Positions 1 to 10,939 of a DNA stretch of 64,000 nt are shown one piece after another; the first letter of the stretch is position 1; each line of letters starts with the position of its first letter. Made by a program: the position numbers and the translations under genes. The stretch covers positions 33,155,001 through 33,219,000 of the forward strand of contig CM068587.1 of assembly GCA_035048485.1 (NCBI GenBank), read 5' to 3'. The stretch comes from Pteria penguin. Its lineage: Eukaryota; Mollusca; Bivalvia; Pterioida; Pteriidae. The notes below the pieces were generated by a model. It was not told where the DNA came from. It searched no databases and saw only the letters and a list, made by a program, of their open reading frames with translations.

Positions 1-363
1 TCATCAAATGATATTTCTGCATCAAGTTCATGAAAAATGACAGCATTACATGTCATACATGGTTCTTCATTACGAAGAGTATCGTCTAAGTTAACAGCAG
101 TACTCAAGGATGCAAAATGCTCGTACAATTCGTTTAAAGGTAATATACAAGTACAACTTTTACGCTTAGTGAATTTAGCGAAAAATTGCTTTGGATTATT
201 TAATTTCATTTGAGACAGCTTATTTCCTTCAGATCGTAAATAGGCGCGTTTGCGTGAACGTTCCAAAGTTTTGTATTCACCTTTTTTAAAATTCAATAAA
301 GTGTGATTTTCAGCTGTTTTATCAAGACTTATACCTGGAATGAAAATACAACAGTTCGGCATT
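1..363 (-). CDS. LINE ORF2 fragment, running off the window edge
   Basis: An open frame of about 120 codons reads on the minus strand from an ATG near 361-363 to the window edge without a stop. Its composition and order match the linker between endonuclease and reverse transcriptase of non-LTR retrotransposons: a basic stretch (ERSRKRAYLRSEGNKLSQMK), then NNPKQFFAKFTKRK, the LYEHFASLST block, and finally ELDAEISFDE, which in these proteins leads into the first RT block. The rest of RT would lie outside the window. The frame is undamaged, unlike the other LINE pieces here, so it may belong to a younger copy. Family assignment rests on recognised motifs; the clade is not assigned. Confidence 0.6.
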
Positions 364-560
364 TATAAGGTACATACTTATAAAGGTAGATACTTATAAA
401 CGTACATATTTAAAAAGGTACATACTAATAAAGGTACATATTTATAAAGGTAAATACTTATAAAGGTGTATGTACATATTTATAAGGCTGCTTTGTTATA
501 AATGTACATACTTTTAAAAGTACATACACAGGTACATATATATAAAGGTACATACTTAAA
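361..560. repeat. Minisatellite, ~16-bp TATAAAGGTACATACT units
   Basis: About a dozen imperfect copies of a 15-17 bp unit (consensus TATAAAGGTACATACTTA) directly abut the LINE fragment. A single stray unit lies near 1155-1175. It explains the low-complexity sequence here; no coding potential. Confidence 0.75.
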
Positions 561-1740
561 GGGACATAGTCCGAGACTGGAAAATTTTTACGACAATATC
601 TTATTTTTCCTGTATTACATAAATTATAAACTTTGTGTTAATTGCAAAATTTAAAACTAAAATCCCACAATGTTTTCGTAGAATAAAGGTAATTGAGTCG
701 AACTAAATTCGGTTGGTATCAATTCCTCAAATAAGGCGATGCTCCGTCCATAATTATGCGCGTGCGCGGATATTCACTGCTATAAAAAAAAGAACAAAAA
801 TGGTTCACATGGAGGAATACGAGCACGAGAAAAGCAAAAGTGTGGTAGAAAATAACTATACACAGACTCAGAGGCCAAAAAAAAAAAAAGAAAAGTGGAA
901 CAAATGTTAGAATCGGGTAGAGCTCGAGTTTCATTGTCACGTGATTTCCTCTGACCGACCTCGTCAATATTCAAGGTGTTGGCCTGGTTGTGTTGCAAAT
1001 TTAAAACGGTCATATCTCGTTAACGACATCGACTTTGGTAACGATACTTTTTACACATCTTAGATAACATACTAACAATCCATTGCCGTTTCAGAAATCC
1101 GTTTACGTGTTTTTTTTTATCAATCGGACCATGCTCCTTTAAAAACGTTCATACAATGTACTTATAAAGGTATCGTGACTAGATCTTTCCTGCAGCTGTC
1201 AAGATTGATGCACAGGGTGAGTGAAGGGGAGATAAAATGTGAAAATAGAAAAATAAATAGGAAAATAATACAAAAAGGAAGACAATAAAATCCATGGCTC
1301 AAATTTAGGCCCGTTACATCAGTACCTCTTAAGGAGATCTTCGATTTTCTATGCATCATTCTAAATAGAATGGGACTATTTCACTGTACTTATGCGTTTT
1401 GAGTTTTACATACTGCAGCACTCTTTAATGAGTAAAGGCGGGAGATATTCTGAATGCATGAGGGGGTATTATTTTGGTTTTATCCTAGGCCATAATGCAA
1501 TTTTTCAGTAATTCTTAACAAATCCTGTTAAAAATATTTTGAAATCCACATTTGAATTCAATGAAGAAGTATACATAGATTACATATATTTCATTACTTT
1601 CTCATTTACGATAATAATCATGGTAAAACAAAAGATTAAAAACTAAGATTTTACTTAGAAATTGAAGATAAATCCCGAGGAGTATACCTCATAAGAAATT
1701 ACGAATCTGGATCATCTAAGCGTTTGTGAAAATTCCCAAT
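561..1740. other. Unassigned noncoding sequence
   Basis: AT-rich sequence with short chance open frames only (for example around 713-1013 and 1162-1359). I see no domain motif, splice-supported exon or clear repeat in it. Confidence 0.5.
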
Positions 1741-1759
1741 TGAAAATTCCTTGGAGAAG

Positions 1760-1863
1760 GAAGGATGGGAACCAATCGAGCATTTTCAGAAGTTTATCAA
1801 AACTCTCAATATTCAATGATGTATTTTGACGGCAATAACCTATATGGAGTTATCATAACCATG
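1760..1863 (+). pseudogene. Polinton/Maverick-type DNA polymerase B remnant
   Basis: A short plus-strand frame ends at a TAA and contains MMYFDGNNLYG. This matches the YxDxNNLYG motif (usual form MYLDANNLYGWAM) of the protein-primed family B DNA polymerase carried by Polinton/Maverick elements and relatives. The preceding residues (NRAFSEVYQNSQYS) fall where those proteins have an alanine/asparagine-rich lead-in to the motif. Only about 35 residues are recognisable; the frame stops right after the motif and no other Polinton gene (integrase, ATPase, protease, capsid) is visible nearby. I read it as an isolated, decayed piece. A chance match is possible because only one motif is seen. Confidence 0.4.
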
Positions 1864-1865
1864 TA

Positions 1866-2496
1866 AGTGTAATGGTCTTGACGTGTCCTACGACAACAAC
1901 AACAAACAACAAAAATGAATATTATCATCATGATAAATATAACTTTTGAGAATACATATTACTTTTCGTATACACTTCACTTTTTCTTAAAATGTTACAT
2001 CTACTTTATCATATTAAAAATCTTTTTTTAAAATTAATTTTATAAACTTTATTTTAGAATCTTACACTATTGTTTGTTATAATAACTTCAAAGACATGAC
2101 AATTACACAATATAATTCTGGAATGTAAACAGTATAACAAACTTCTATTCATAAGGCTCTTAATTTGTTTACTCTAATTGCGCAATAAACCACTTATCAA
2201 TTAAATACGTCCCCTATGACACTATCTACCCTTATATGACATCTTTAGGTTTTACCGTCTATTGTTTCAGATCAGGGGTTCTCGAAGGGCTTATTATGGT
2301 ATTAGACTATACCTGTTTTATGGGTACTGTACTGATTTACCTGTCTAAAGCCTCAATGGATTAACTCTTAGAAATTTAGTAAGATGCTCCTAAAGGGTAA
2401 TTCGTAAGCCACACTAAGGTGTGTACCAATTATCCTTTCGTGGACCCTACCTTGACCAAGACCATTTTTACAAGCGTGGTTTCGGGTCCCAAGCGC
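1866..2496. other. Unassigned noncoding sequence before the 70-bp direct repeat
   Basis: No gene seen. Base composition becomes more even from about 2200 (stretches such as CACACTAAGGTGTGTACC), running into the first 70-bp repeat copy, so the last ~300 bases may belong to the same element. Confidence 0.4.
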
Positions 2497-2566
2497 GTCA
2501 CTTTTGCTGGGAACCTCGAAGAGAATAAATGCATGAAACTCTTAACATCTTGGTCATCATTACAGG
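2497..2566. repeat. 70-bp direct repeat, copy 1
   Basis: Identical over all 70 bases to 3699-3768, with a period of 1202 bp. It contains AATAAA and ends TCATTACAGG. Here the end runs into TAAGC, giving CAG|GTAAGC, a match to a 5' splice site. The inner part runs TG...TTACA, as in LTR ends, but at about 60 bp it is far shorter than a normal LTR. An LTR-type or other terminally repeated element, or a segmental duplication, are all open. Confidence 0.85.
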
Positions 2567-3698
2567 TAAGCAAAATTGCTTTAAGTACTTTGTTGTAAAT
2601 ACCTAACATATATTGTATCTCAGCTTAGATTATTATATGCATTTAGTTTTTAGTTGAATAATTATTAGGGATGCGAATTTGTTGCAAACCTATCGCTTTA
2701 AGTTTATAAATTTACTCACAGAATATAGACTATTGTTTATCATCAATTTTAACTTGAATTACGGTATTCTTAAAGTTTCCACTTTATACATTTTACGGAA
2801 CTCACAAATAGAGCGTTATTGGTTTTCATGTTTAAAGAACTTTGTTTAAATTTCCGCCTAATACAAAACCCTGTAAAAATGAGTAGAATGTATCAATCAG
2901 GTAAAATTAACTTGTATCAGTAAATCACTTTTATTACATATTGTTTAGATCTAGTTCAACATGTTACTAATTATAAATTCAAGGTCATTGCATTTGATTC
3001 ATATATTTTGTTGTCAACCCACATTTCCTCTGTGCACACAGATCTCTGTTTTACAAGATGTTTATAACCATATGTGTACAGTTAGCAATGAAATCATTTC
3101 AGACATTTTATCATCATAAATGCAATATTTAGAGTTTTTATTTGTATAATAATCTATCTATAATGATGTATACTTGTGTGTTGTGGAACACCAAAGTTTT
3201 GTTTACTCTTTACAGTGAGTCTTTATTATATATAGTTATAGGGCTCACCTTTTATTTTGAATCCATTTTAAACTTAGTAGTCTTAGTAAGTTAGTAATAA
3301 GGTTGTAGATATTTAGCCAATACCTTTATTGGAGCACCCTCAAGTTTCCATGATTACCACTGAGTTTCCACAGTTACCGTTTGGCAACAACAGAACATTG
3401 TTATCTACTAGGTTAAGTTATTAACTTGATCCTATGCTTCTTAGATTTAAAGTGTACCTCATCACAGCCAAGTGATCTATCATCATCATTGCTAATTTCC
3501 CCCCAAATTGATTATTGTTTGTTTGTTTGTAATATTATATTTCAATTTGTCTAAAGAAGTCACATTTAATCTCAGGGTAGACTTAGTGGTCATTTAATAT
3601 GTTAATTGTTACTTGTCATATTAACTATTTGTTACATATTATGCATTATGTGAAAGACTCATTGTTTATCTTGCATTAATTGTGTATTCTTTATTATT
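2567..3698. mobile_element. 1.13-kb segment between the 70-bp direct repeats
   Basis: AT-rich segment bounded by identical direct repeats. I see no open frame, primer-binding site or purine tract of the kind expected in an LTR retrotransposon, so it may be a non-autonomous element or simply the unit of a duplication. Confidence 0.35.
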
Positions 3699-3768
3699 GT
3701 CACTTTTGCTGGGAACCTCGAAGAGAATAAATGCATGAAACTCTTAACATCTTGGTCATCATTACAGG
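3699..3768. repeat. 70-bp direct repeat, copy 2
   Basis: Perfect copy of 2497-2566. After the shared GG the sequence differs (AACAACTC here), so this copy has no splice-donor match. Full identity against diverged surroundings implies a recent event or gene conversion. Confidence 0.85.
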
Positions 3769-4428
3769 AACAACTCTAATCACGTGGGCAAACAGACAAA
3801 ACCCCGTGATAATATCATCAATATAACTCAGGATTCAAAAGAGTTTAGCGGCCACACATCCTCTATGTGAAAAATAACAAAATATAAACATCATGACAAA
3901 TTTGTATAATTTGTATTGTAATTAAATAGGGACGAAAATGGCGAACGAATATTATCAGAGGTGGATCTTGGATTTAAAAATTATCTACCGTCAGATGTCC
4001 TCAATGTGAAGAATATGAAAAGATGATTCATGACACCCGTCATTTTTTGCAATAAACTTTGAATGAAAAATGGAGATTAGACTGTATCATCTGTTGACAA
4101 AGCGTTCTTAATCGCCTCTAACATACATACTGATGTTTTGTGTACATTTTTTGGGATTATGACTTTCATTAATCTTTATCATTACCACTCAATAGACAGA
4201 GATTTGCATACACACAACTTCTATTATGTCAACGAGAAAGCTGTTGCTCTACTTCTTTGTACATTTGCATATGGAAATATCATATGTTCATTCAAGCTTA
4301 TTGATTTTTAAACCACCTTTTCACTGGAGAATAACTATCATCTCAGATATATATACTCTTTTTTATATCGCGTTTCAAAAAAGCACTTCATAATATAAGA
4401 GAGCAACCATTTCATTTTTATGAGGGAA
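3769..4428. other. Unassigned noncoding sequence
   Basis: No gene or clear repeat recognised. Short open stretches around 3940-4020 carry no motif I can name. Confidence 0.4.
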
Positions 4429-4492
4429 TGTGTGTAGGGGTGTGTGTGTGTGTGTAGGTGTGTAGGTGTGTGTGTGTGTGTGTGTGTGTTGG
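4429..4492. repeat. (GT)n microsatellite
   Basis: GT-rich tract interrupted by GTAGG. The long minus-strand frames over 4338-4796 come from this and the poly-G run and are not genes. Confidence 0.9.
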
Positions 4493-4589
4493 GGCGGAAG
4501 GGGAAGGGGTAGGATGAAAAAAGGAAAAAAGGCAGCTCGCATCGTAGGAAAAACAAATTTTTCAGGATAAAAAAATCCGAAATGATTGC

Positions 4590-4612
4590 GGGGGCGGGGG
4601 GGGGGGGGGGGG
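4590..4612. repeat. Poly-G run
   Basis: About 23 bases, nearly all G, interrupted by one C. Confidence 0.9.
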
Positions 4613-4717
4613 TTAGTGAAAATGGAGGTTGTAGTATATATGGTAAGGCCCAAAGGTGGGGGCGATATTTTTGGGATATATATATACCCGTCATTCCGTC
4701 ATCATTGAGTTTCCGTT

Positions 4718-4800
4718 CAGGCTTGGTGTAGTTGTTCAGCGCTCGGCATGTGGCGTCGCCGATCCAGGTTTGATTCCCAGGTTGCCGCACCGACACATTA
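4718..4800 (+). mobile_element. SINE family 2, tRNA-like head only
   Basis: Box A-like GTGTAGTTGTTCAGCGC and box B-like GGTTTGATTCCC about 35 bases apart mark a tRNA-derived head. It matches the heads of the copies at 28426-28594 and 52234-52415. The 3' body is missing. Confidence 0.65.
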
Positions 4801-4904
4801 AAAATCTAGTTTTGATTCTTGTTCTTTTTTATGGTCATACCCAGATTATTGCACTTATATTACGATGGCATTTTTGGCTGATGCAGTGGACTAAAATATA
4901 AACC

Positions 4905-5078
4905 TATGTTACCCTCCCTTCTCCTGAGGTAGTAAGGGTTCATTAACGTGCCTTGTCTACCATGACAATGGACCTCGGATTTTACAATTTCTGCCAACCA
5001 CGAGCAGAGTCGAACCAAGGACCTCACAGTCACAAGCCAAGCAACTGATTGAGCTATTAGGTCTCCACATATGCCGTC
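4905..5078 (-). mobile_element. SINE family 1, diverged copy
   Basis: On the minus strand: a tRNA-like head (TAGCTCAATCAGTTGC, then GGTTCGACTCTG), followed by the family core (GAGGTCCATTGTCATGGTAG, GGCACGTTAATGA). This is one of about ten copies in the window and among the most diverged. Confidence 0.65.
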
Positions 5079-5441
5079 TTTAAGGAAATTTTTAACCAAT
5101 AGCACAAAGGCAAAGTTTATTAACCCATTTTATATTTGTTGTGCAACTTTTACTAGCCTGGCGATAAATCTGGTACATGTACATGTAGCCACAGGCATTT
5201 AGCTAGTGAGTTGTCATGAAGGCTGTGCTGTTTTGAAGGCATATGCCAGAAGTACACAAAATGCTCACTTGTCAACTAAATTCCTATTAAAGAACTGGAA
5301 ACAATGAACAATTTTTAATTTTATTTCTTATCTAAAATACAAGATTCAATATATTCTATATTTCAAAAGATCATAACTTGTCAAATTCTACAAGTTCAGT
5401 AAAATTTCCATATAATAATGGTAATTTGTTTTGTGTATTAC

Positions 5442-5530
5442 ATCGCTTTCAACGACATATCAGCAATATTATGACCTGAAAGCAGGAGGTAACCAACCTC
5501 TTTAAAACACAGTAGTGCAATTTGAGCATT
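5442..5530 (-). mobile_element. SINE family 2, 3' body fragment
   Basis: CATCGCTTTCAACGACAT and GGAGGTAACCAACCTCTTTA match the body of SINE family 2 (complete example 28426-28594). The head is missing. Confidence 0.6.
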
Positions 5531-5600
5531 AAACCCATATTATTTGCATAACCACCTAATGGCTTAGTCACTTTATCAAGTATGCTTTCTTACAATATAT

Positions 5601-5972
5601 GATATTTACCGTGTATTCTGTAATAAACACCCTCTTTCAATAAATGACCCCCCTTTATTTTTAACAAAAAGATATGTTGCTCACCATGCATAAAAACGCC
5701 TTATTCAATAGAATTCACTTATTTCGATAAACTTCAATTATTTCAGATATATCCAAAACAAAAAACCCCAAATTACATCCGTATCATTAAGTCACATTGT
5801 TAAATAATAATGTCATCAGAACTAGAATTTTCCAAACTTTCAGTTTCAGTTTCACTTTAGAACTCAGATGTATCTCTGATTTATCAGGGATTTTCACTAC
5901 CTTAATAATCAACCCCTTTTCGGAAAATGTAACACCAATAAGGGCGTTTATTACAGAATATATGGTATATAC
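5601..5972. mobile_element. MITE with inverted ends TATTCTGTAATAAACGCCC
   Basis: TATTCTGTAATAAACACCCT at 5614-5633 is inverted at 5941-5960 (AGGGCGTTTATTACAGAATA), with further imperfect pairing outward (ATATTTACCGTG against ATATATGGTATAT). The roughly 370-bp span has no coding capacity. Target duplication not resolved. Confidence 0.55.
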
Positions 5973-6370
5973 AGAGTGATATGTTTAGTATTGATTCACT
6001 GTATTAACCTACCATATATCCAATTACACCATGTTATACCAGTTACAAAGAGGTATATGTACTTTACACCACTGTATCAGTCAGATGTAAACTAACGGTG
6101 ACCCATCAACATAAAGATTTTTATACTACATTAACTTTAAAAATATTTTGAATACATGCATTGCATCATAAAATTTTTTCTCTTCTTTAAGTTCCCGAAA
6201 ATGAAAATGATGATCTATTATCACACATTATAGCATGTTTTAAGTTCTATTTCTGTCATTTTCATCATGTATCATTTTGAGTTTAGTGATGGCAGAACTT
6301 TGCAGTCTATGACACAAAAATGTGTGCTTATTTTCTAATATTTAGCACCCCTTTCCATATTCTCAGCTTT

Positions 6371-6925
6371 AAGGTATATTTTCTCCATGATCTCTACCTC
6401 CAGCACAAGTATCCATGTTCTTTGCCTAAAGCACAGATACATATGTACTCAGCTTGAAGGCACAACCTATCCATGTCCTCTATCTTCAGCACAAGTATCA
6501 ATTTTATTCACATCAAGCACAAGTATATATATATCCTCAGCTCAAAGGTATAACTTTTCTATTCCCTCTGCCTCCTGGGCAAGAATCAATGTGTTTTGCC
6601 TCAAGTGCAAGAATCCATGATATTCACATTAAGGACAATTATATATGTCCTCTACTTCATGGTATAACTTCTCAGTGTCCTCTACATCCAGCACTGATAT
6701 CCATGTCCTCTCTTTCCAGCACAAGTATTTATGTCCTCTGCCTTCAACACAAGTATCCGTGTTACTCACATTAAGCACAAGTATACAAGTCTTCAACCTC
6801 TTGGTATAACTTCTCAATATCCTCTGCCTCTAGCGCTAATATCCATGTCCTCTGCCTCCAGCACAAGTATTCATGTCCTCTGCCTCCAGCACAAGCATCC
6901 ATGTCTTCTCCCAAACAGCACAACT
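6371..6925. repeat. Degenerate ~29-bp minisatellite
   Basis: Imperfect units close to CCATGTCCTCTGCCTCCAGC plus ACAAGTAT repeat through the span. The last three units (6840-6905) are the most alike. Open frames on both strands here are by-products. Confidence 0.75.
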
Positions 6926-6974
6926 ATCTCTCATCTGACTTGAGTGCGACTGTCACTTTCTGTCTGCAATAGTA

Positions 6975-8335
6975 AACATTCCAAAAACAGTTTCCCATCA
7001 CCCAAGTAAGATGTACACAATCATACTAAGGAGACACTCCATATCAAGAGAGAGGGGCCTTAGTGGCCCATCTATCATCCTTTAGAAGAAGATGGCATTG
7101 TGACCTCGACTTTCCCAACAAGTAGCTGCCCATTATCCTAGTAAGATGTGCACAATCATCCTGAAGAGACAGACAACTACCTGTCAATTCTTGATATTGC
7201 ACCTGATATCAAGAAGAAAGAAGCCATAGTGGCCTACCTATCATCCTTTAGGAAAAGATGGCATTGTGACCTCAACCTTTCAACAAGTAGCTGCTCATCC
7301 CATCATACTGAGGAGACAGAAAACTACCTATCAGTTCTTGATATTACACTCGATGTAAAGAAAAAGCGGCCTTAGTGGCTTAACTATCATTCTTTAGGAA
7401 AAGTTGACATTGTTACCTCGACCTTCCAACCAATAGCTGTCCATCTCCCAAGTGACATCTGCACAATCATACTGAGGAGACAGAAAAGTAAATGTCAATT
7501 CTTGACATTGTACTCCATATCAAGAAAAAGGGGCCTTAGTGGCCTAACTGTCATCCTTTACGAAACGATAGCATTGTGACCTCGACCTTCCAACAAATAG
7601 CTTCCCATCACTCAAGTAAAATGTGCACAATCATAGAAAGGAGACAGACAACTACCTGACAGCTCTTGATGTTACACTCGGTGTCAAGAAAAAGGGGCCT
7701 CAATGGCCTAACTATCATCCTTTAGGAAAAGATAGCATTGTGACCTCGACCTTCGAACAATTAGTTGCCCATCACCCAAGTAAGATGTGCACAATCATAC
7801 TAAGGGAACAGACAATATTGCAGTTCATATCAAGCAAAAGGGGCCTTAGTGGCCATACTATAATCCTACAGGAAAAGACTGCATTGTGACCTCGACCTTC
7901 CAACAAATAACTGCTTATCACCAAGTAAGATGTGCACAATCATACTGAGGAAACAGAGAACTACATGTCAGTTCATGATATTGCACTCGATATCAAACAA
8001 AAGCGGCATTCGTGGCCTCACTTTAATCCTTTAGGAAAAGATAGCATTGTGACCTCGACCTTCAAACAAATAGCTGTCCATCACCCAAGTAAGATGTGCA
8101 CAATCATTTTAAGGCGACAGACAACTACCTGTCAAATCTCGATATTGCACTCAATATCAAGCAAAAGGGGCTTTCGTGGCTTCACTATAATCATTCACGA
8201 AAAGATGGCATTGTGACCTCGACCATCCAACAAATAACTGCCCATCACACAATCATACTGAGAAAACAGAAAAGTATCTGTGAGCTCTTGATATTTCATT
8301 GGAAATATGAAGTAAGAGCCTCAGTTGCCAATACC
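6975..8335. repeat. Satellite-like tandem array, 135-164 bp units
   Basis: About eight copies. The marker AAGATGTGCACAATCATACT starts at about 7011, 7146, 7457, 7621, 7785, 7930 and 8094, with spacings of 135, 145 and 164 bases. Other shared words are GGGGCCTTAGTGGCC, CATCCTTTAGGAAAAGAT and GCATTGTGACCTCGACCTTC. The 164-base unit is not a multiple of three, so frames shift at each unit and the small open frames are not a protein. Confidence 0.85.
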
Positions 8336-8859
8336 GAATAATCCACAATGCGACATCAAGCAAAATACTGAAGTATTCCATAGAAACTGAGCATGGAAAG
8401 TAAATGGTATTCCCTGATCATAATATGGTGAAACATGGTTGTATTTTACTTTCTCCGATGTCCTTCATCGCTGACTGGTATTTTCCAGCATCACTTCCAG
8501 GGATGGCCTGCAATGAATACATGCAAATGTGGTTAGAACAAGGACATTCAGAATAAGAAATGAAAAATATGATGCAAGCTGCTTGGAAATACGAGGGCTG
8601 GCAGTTGAAATATTTCCTTTACTGAGTCAGTTTAACTTTGATCTGTAGCAGAATCATCCAAGCGGTGTCACGACTTGTCCCTCTGAAGGATGGGTCTAAA
8701 ATCAGGAGCATGTATTTTGTGGTCTGCAAAGAAAGGATGAAATCTATTTAATGGAAATACATTTGTATAATTAAAACTAAATATTGCAATATGTATAAAT
8801 AAATATAATAAATCTTGTAATGGAGAGAAAAAAACCTGGCGTAGAATGCTTAAAAATGG

Positions 8860-9300
8860 AGTAACCTATGGCTCCAATCTCTTGGTACCTCTTGACCTTT
8901 GACCCTCTATGAAGAAGTGGGTGGTGAACCTTCATATTCTTGTTTTGATAAGTTATCTATATATTCAAACTTGGTGTTGATAGGTTGCAAGGCACTTATC
9001 ATCGTTATTATCTAATTATTATTATTATTTAATTATTTTTATTTGATTATAACTACATATAAAGAGTTATAGTCTAGAAACCAATGATTTCAATCTTTTT
9101 TGACCAGTAGAGACATTGATCTTAAATTTGATGACCCCAAAATCAATAGGCATCTTACCATTTTCATAAGTATTCCTATGTACAAATGCGGTTAGCATGC
9201 AGAACCTAGTTGTAAGGTAAACACCGAATGCCCCGACAATGCCAATGCCAAATAGAGGCATAAAACATTCTCTTGTCAAAGTCTTCCTTCTAGTCCATTA
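8860..9300. repeat. Old dispersed repeat (CCCCAAAATCAATAGGCATC type)
   Basis: CTTGACCTTTGACCCTCTATG and GACCCCAAAATCAATAGGCA are words I associate with an old dispersed repeat of marine animal genomes. A 70-codon minus-strand frame (9067-9279) lies inside it and is probably not a gene. Low confidence in the exact limits. Confidence 0.35.
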
Positions 9301-9583
9301 CTATGAATCTAAAATGATCAGGTGACAGAGCGGTTAGAGCTATACTGGAAGTATGCACGATCAATTGTAATTAAAGACAAATTTTACATATATTGATTTA
9401 AACTGACAACTCTAATCTAATGTCCTAAAACTTTCATTCAAACAACCACACATCATCCACACATTGGCCTGAGATTTGCATGCATACATTATATATACAG
9501 ACAAAAAGACTTTCCTTGTTCGTTGATGTCTCTTGTTTATGGTATGTCTTCCTTTTCTGTTCTCTTCTTGAAAGCTGTAATTA

Positions 9584-10186
9584 CTATGATACCGTTTGGT
9601 TAGAACTGAACGAGTTTGCATTATTTACTGTGATTACAAAGAAAGCATCTAAACCGATAAAATTTAACAATTTACTTTCTTTATTTTTATATACTAAAAT
9701 CTTCAAACATCCATACATGTACATCATCCACATCATCCACACGTAATGCATACATGTATTAGAGTATAACCTCCTTTTTGTGTTGATGACTGGGGATGGG
9801 GTGGCTTCGTCTGTTTTGGTTTCTTTAGAACTTCTTTCGATGAATCTGAAACTGCAAGAAAGAATAATAAAAACTGATAAAAAAAGATATTTGCAGTTAT
9901 AGTGGTTAACTAAACATTTGCTGGTTTGTATTATCTATGGGTAGATTTCTATCATGTCCAGCTTACCTCAGTTTTATAGTGATTTCGTGTACACTATTTA
10001 GACCTACTGACCTATCGAAATCGGTAAAGAATGCATAAGACAACCATAGGAACCGGAGTTCAGAAAGATGTATCAACATTACAGTGATGACAAATCTCAG
10101 AGGAGAGGCCACTAGCAAATTAATTATTGTTACATTTCTCACAGACAGAAATAAACACATCGAGTGCCAGATGGTGTCTGATAATC
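9584..10186 (-). CDS. Possible two-exon gene piece, unknown membrane protein
   Basis: Two minus-strand blocks join in one frame. Exon A (10186-9967) follows an acceptor-like TTCTTTAAGTTGTAG and ends CTGAG|GTAAGC. Exon B starts at 9851 after TTTTTATTATTCTTTCTTGCAG and runs to TAG at 9584-9586. The 115-nt intron between them keeps phase 2, giving about 161 codons without a stop. Exon A is hydrophobic (NLLVASPLRFVITVMLIHL, then LRFLWLSYAFF), suggesting one or two membrane segments. Exon B begins with a charged tail-like stretch (SSKETKTDEATPSPVINTKR). No family is recognised. The upstream exon and start are not found; an internal ATG in exon A (10158-10160) is possible. The splice sites are good, but chance cannot be excluded in AT-rich DNA. 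Confidence 0.3.
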
Positions 10187-10939
10187 CTACAACTTAAAGA
10201 ACAAGTGTATACAATGATGACCTTTTTAGACCTTTGTGGGCGCATCTTTATTCATTGTGTCAATCAGATATTCAAGACAAATGACTGATGATAATAATAT
10301 TTCCATAAAATGATTGATGCTTAACTTCTTGAATCCTTTGTCTAGGCCTTGAAGCAGATGAAAAACGGAAGAGGTTATAAAAATGCATGGAAAAAAAGCG
10401 ATTATATAAAAAAGGAGTCAAACAAGTAGCTTAGGTAGTGCCCCTGATGTATCCATACCAGTCAGTTCTACAAGTTTTGAAACTGGTTACATAAGCAGAA
10501 ATGTAGGTCCAGTTTAGTACCAGTGACCACTGGCAGACCATGCATTTCTCGTCATAATTATACTAGATCGAGGACAGTGGTTTCTATTACTTTCAGGAGT
10601 GATATGATATTCATGACTTAGTGCAACCCTCATTCCATTATAAAACTATATCAATCATGAGGTACTCAAGCACGAGGCTGAAGTGAGCATGTATCGCTTA
10701 ATCGAACACCTTGTGAACACGAGAAACTGAGAAAATATCAGAATGTTCTCCAAAAAACTTAAATTCAATTTCGAAACCTCCATACACCCATACATCATGA
10801 AAATCAATGCAAACAACTGAAAATATGAAATAAACAACAGAGTTTTAAAATGCCAATAGGAAGAGAAGGCGAGAGGGAGCGGAAAAGGATAATCCGATAC
10901 AGCATGTATTTGATATAAAGTTAATTTGTACATGTACTT

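Noticed and set aside
4338..4796. 152-codon minus-strand frame
   Set aside because: Crosses a GT microsatellite, a poly-G run and a SINE head.
6975..8341. Several small similar frames (HxxETDNYLSxLDIA type)
   Set aside because: They are translations of the same satellite unit; unit length is not a multiple of three and frames do not join.
8465..8723. Two minus-strand blocks with acceptors CATCCTTTCTTTGCAG and TATTCATTGCAG that join in phase
   Set aside because: The donor between them (TCA|GTAAAG) is weak, the joined product is only 47 codons, and the second block is open in another frame too. Not enough to call.
9067..9279. 70-codon minus-strand frame with a glycine-rich hydrophobic stretch
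   Set aside because: Lies in what looks like an old dispersed repeat (CCCCAAAATCAATAGGCATC type); no splice or domain support.
10232..10348. Open minus-strand block (FKKLSINHFMEILLSSVICL) after a strong polypyrimidine acceptor
   Set aside because: It would need a 45-nt intron and the phase does not fit exon A at 10186.
10655..10933. 92-codon hydrophobic minus-strand frame, near the possible gene at 9584-10186
   Set aside because: AT-driven F/L/I content; no donor in a phase that would connect it to exon A.
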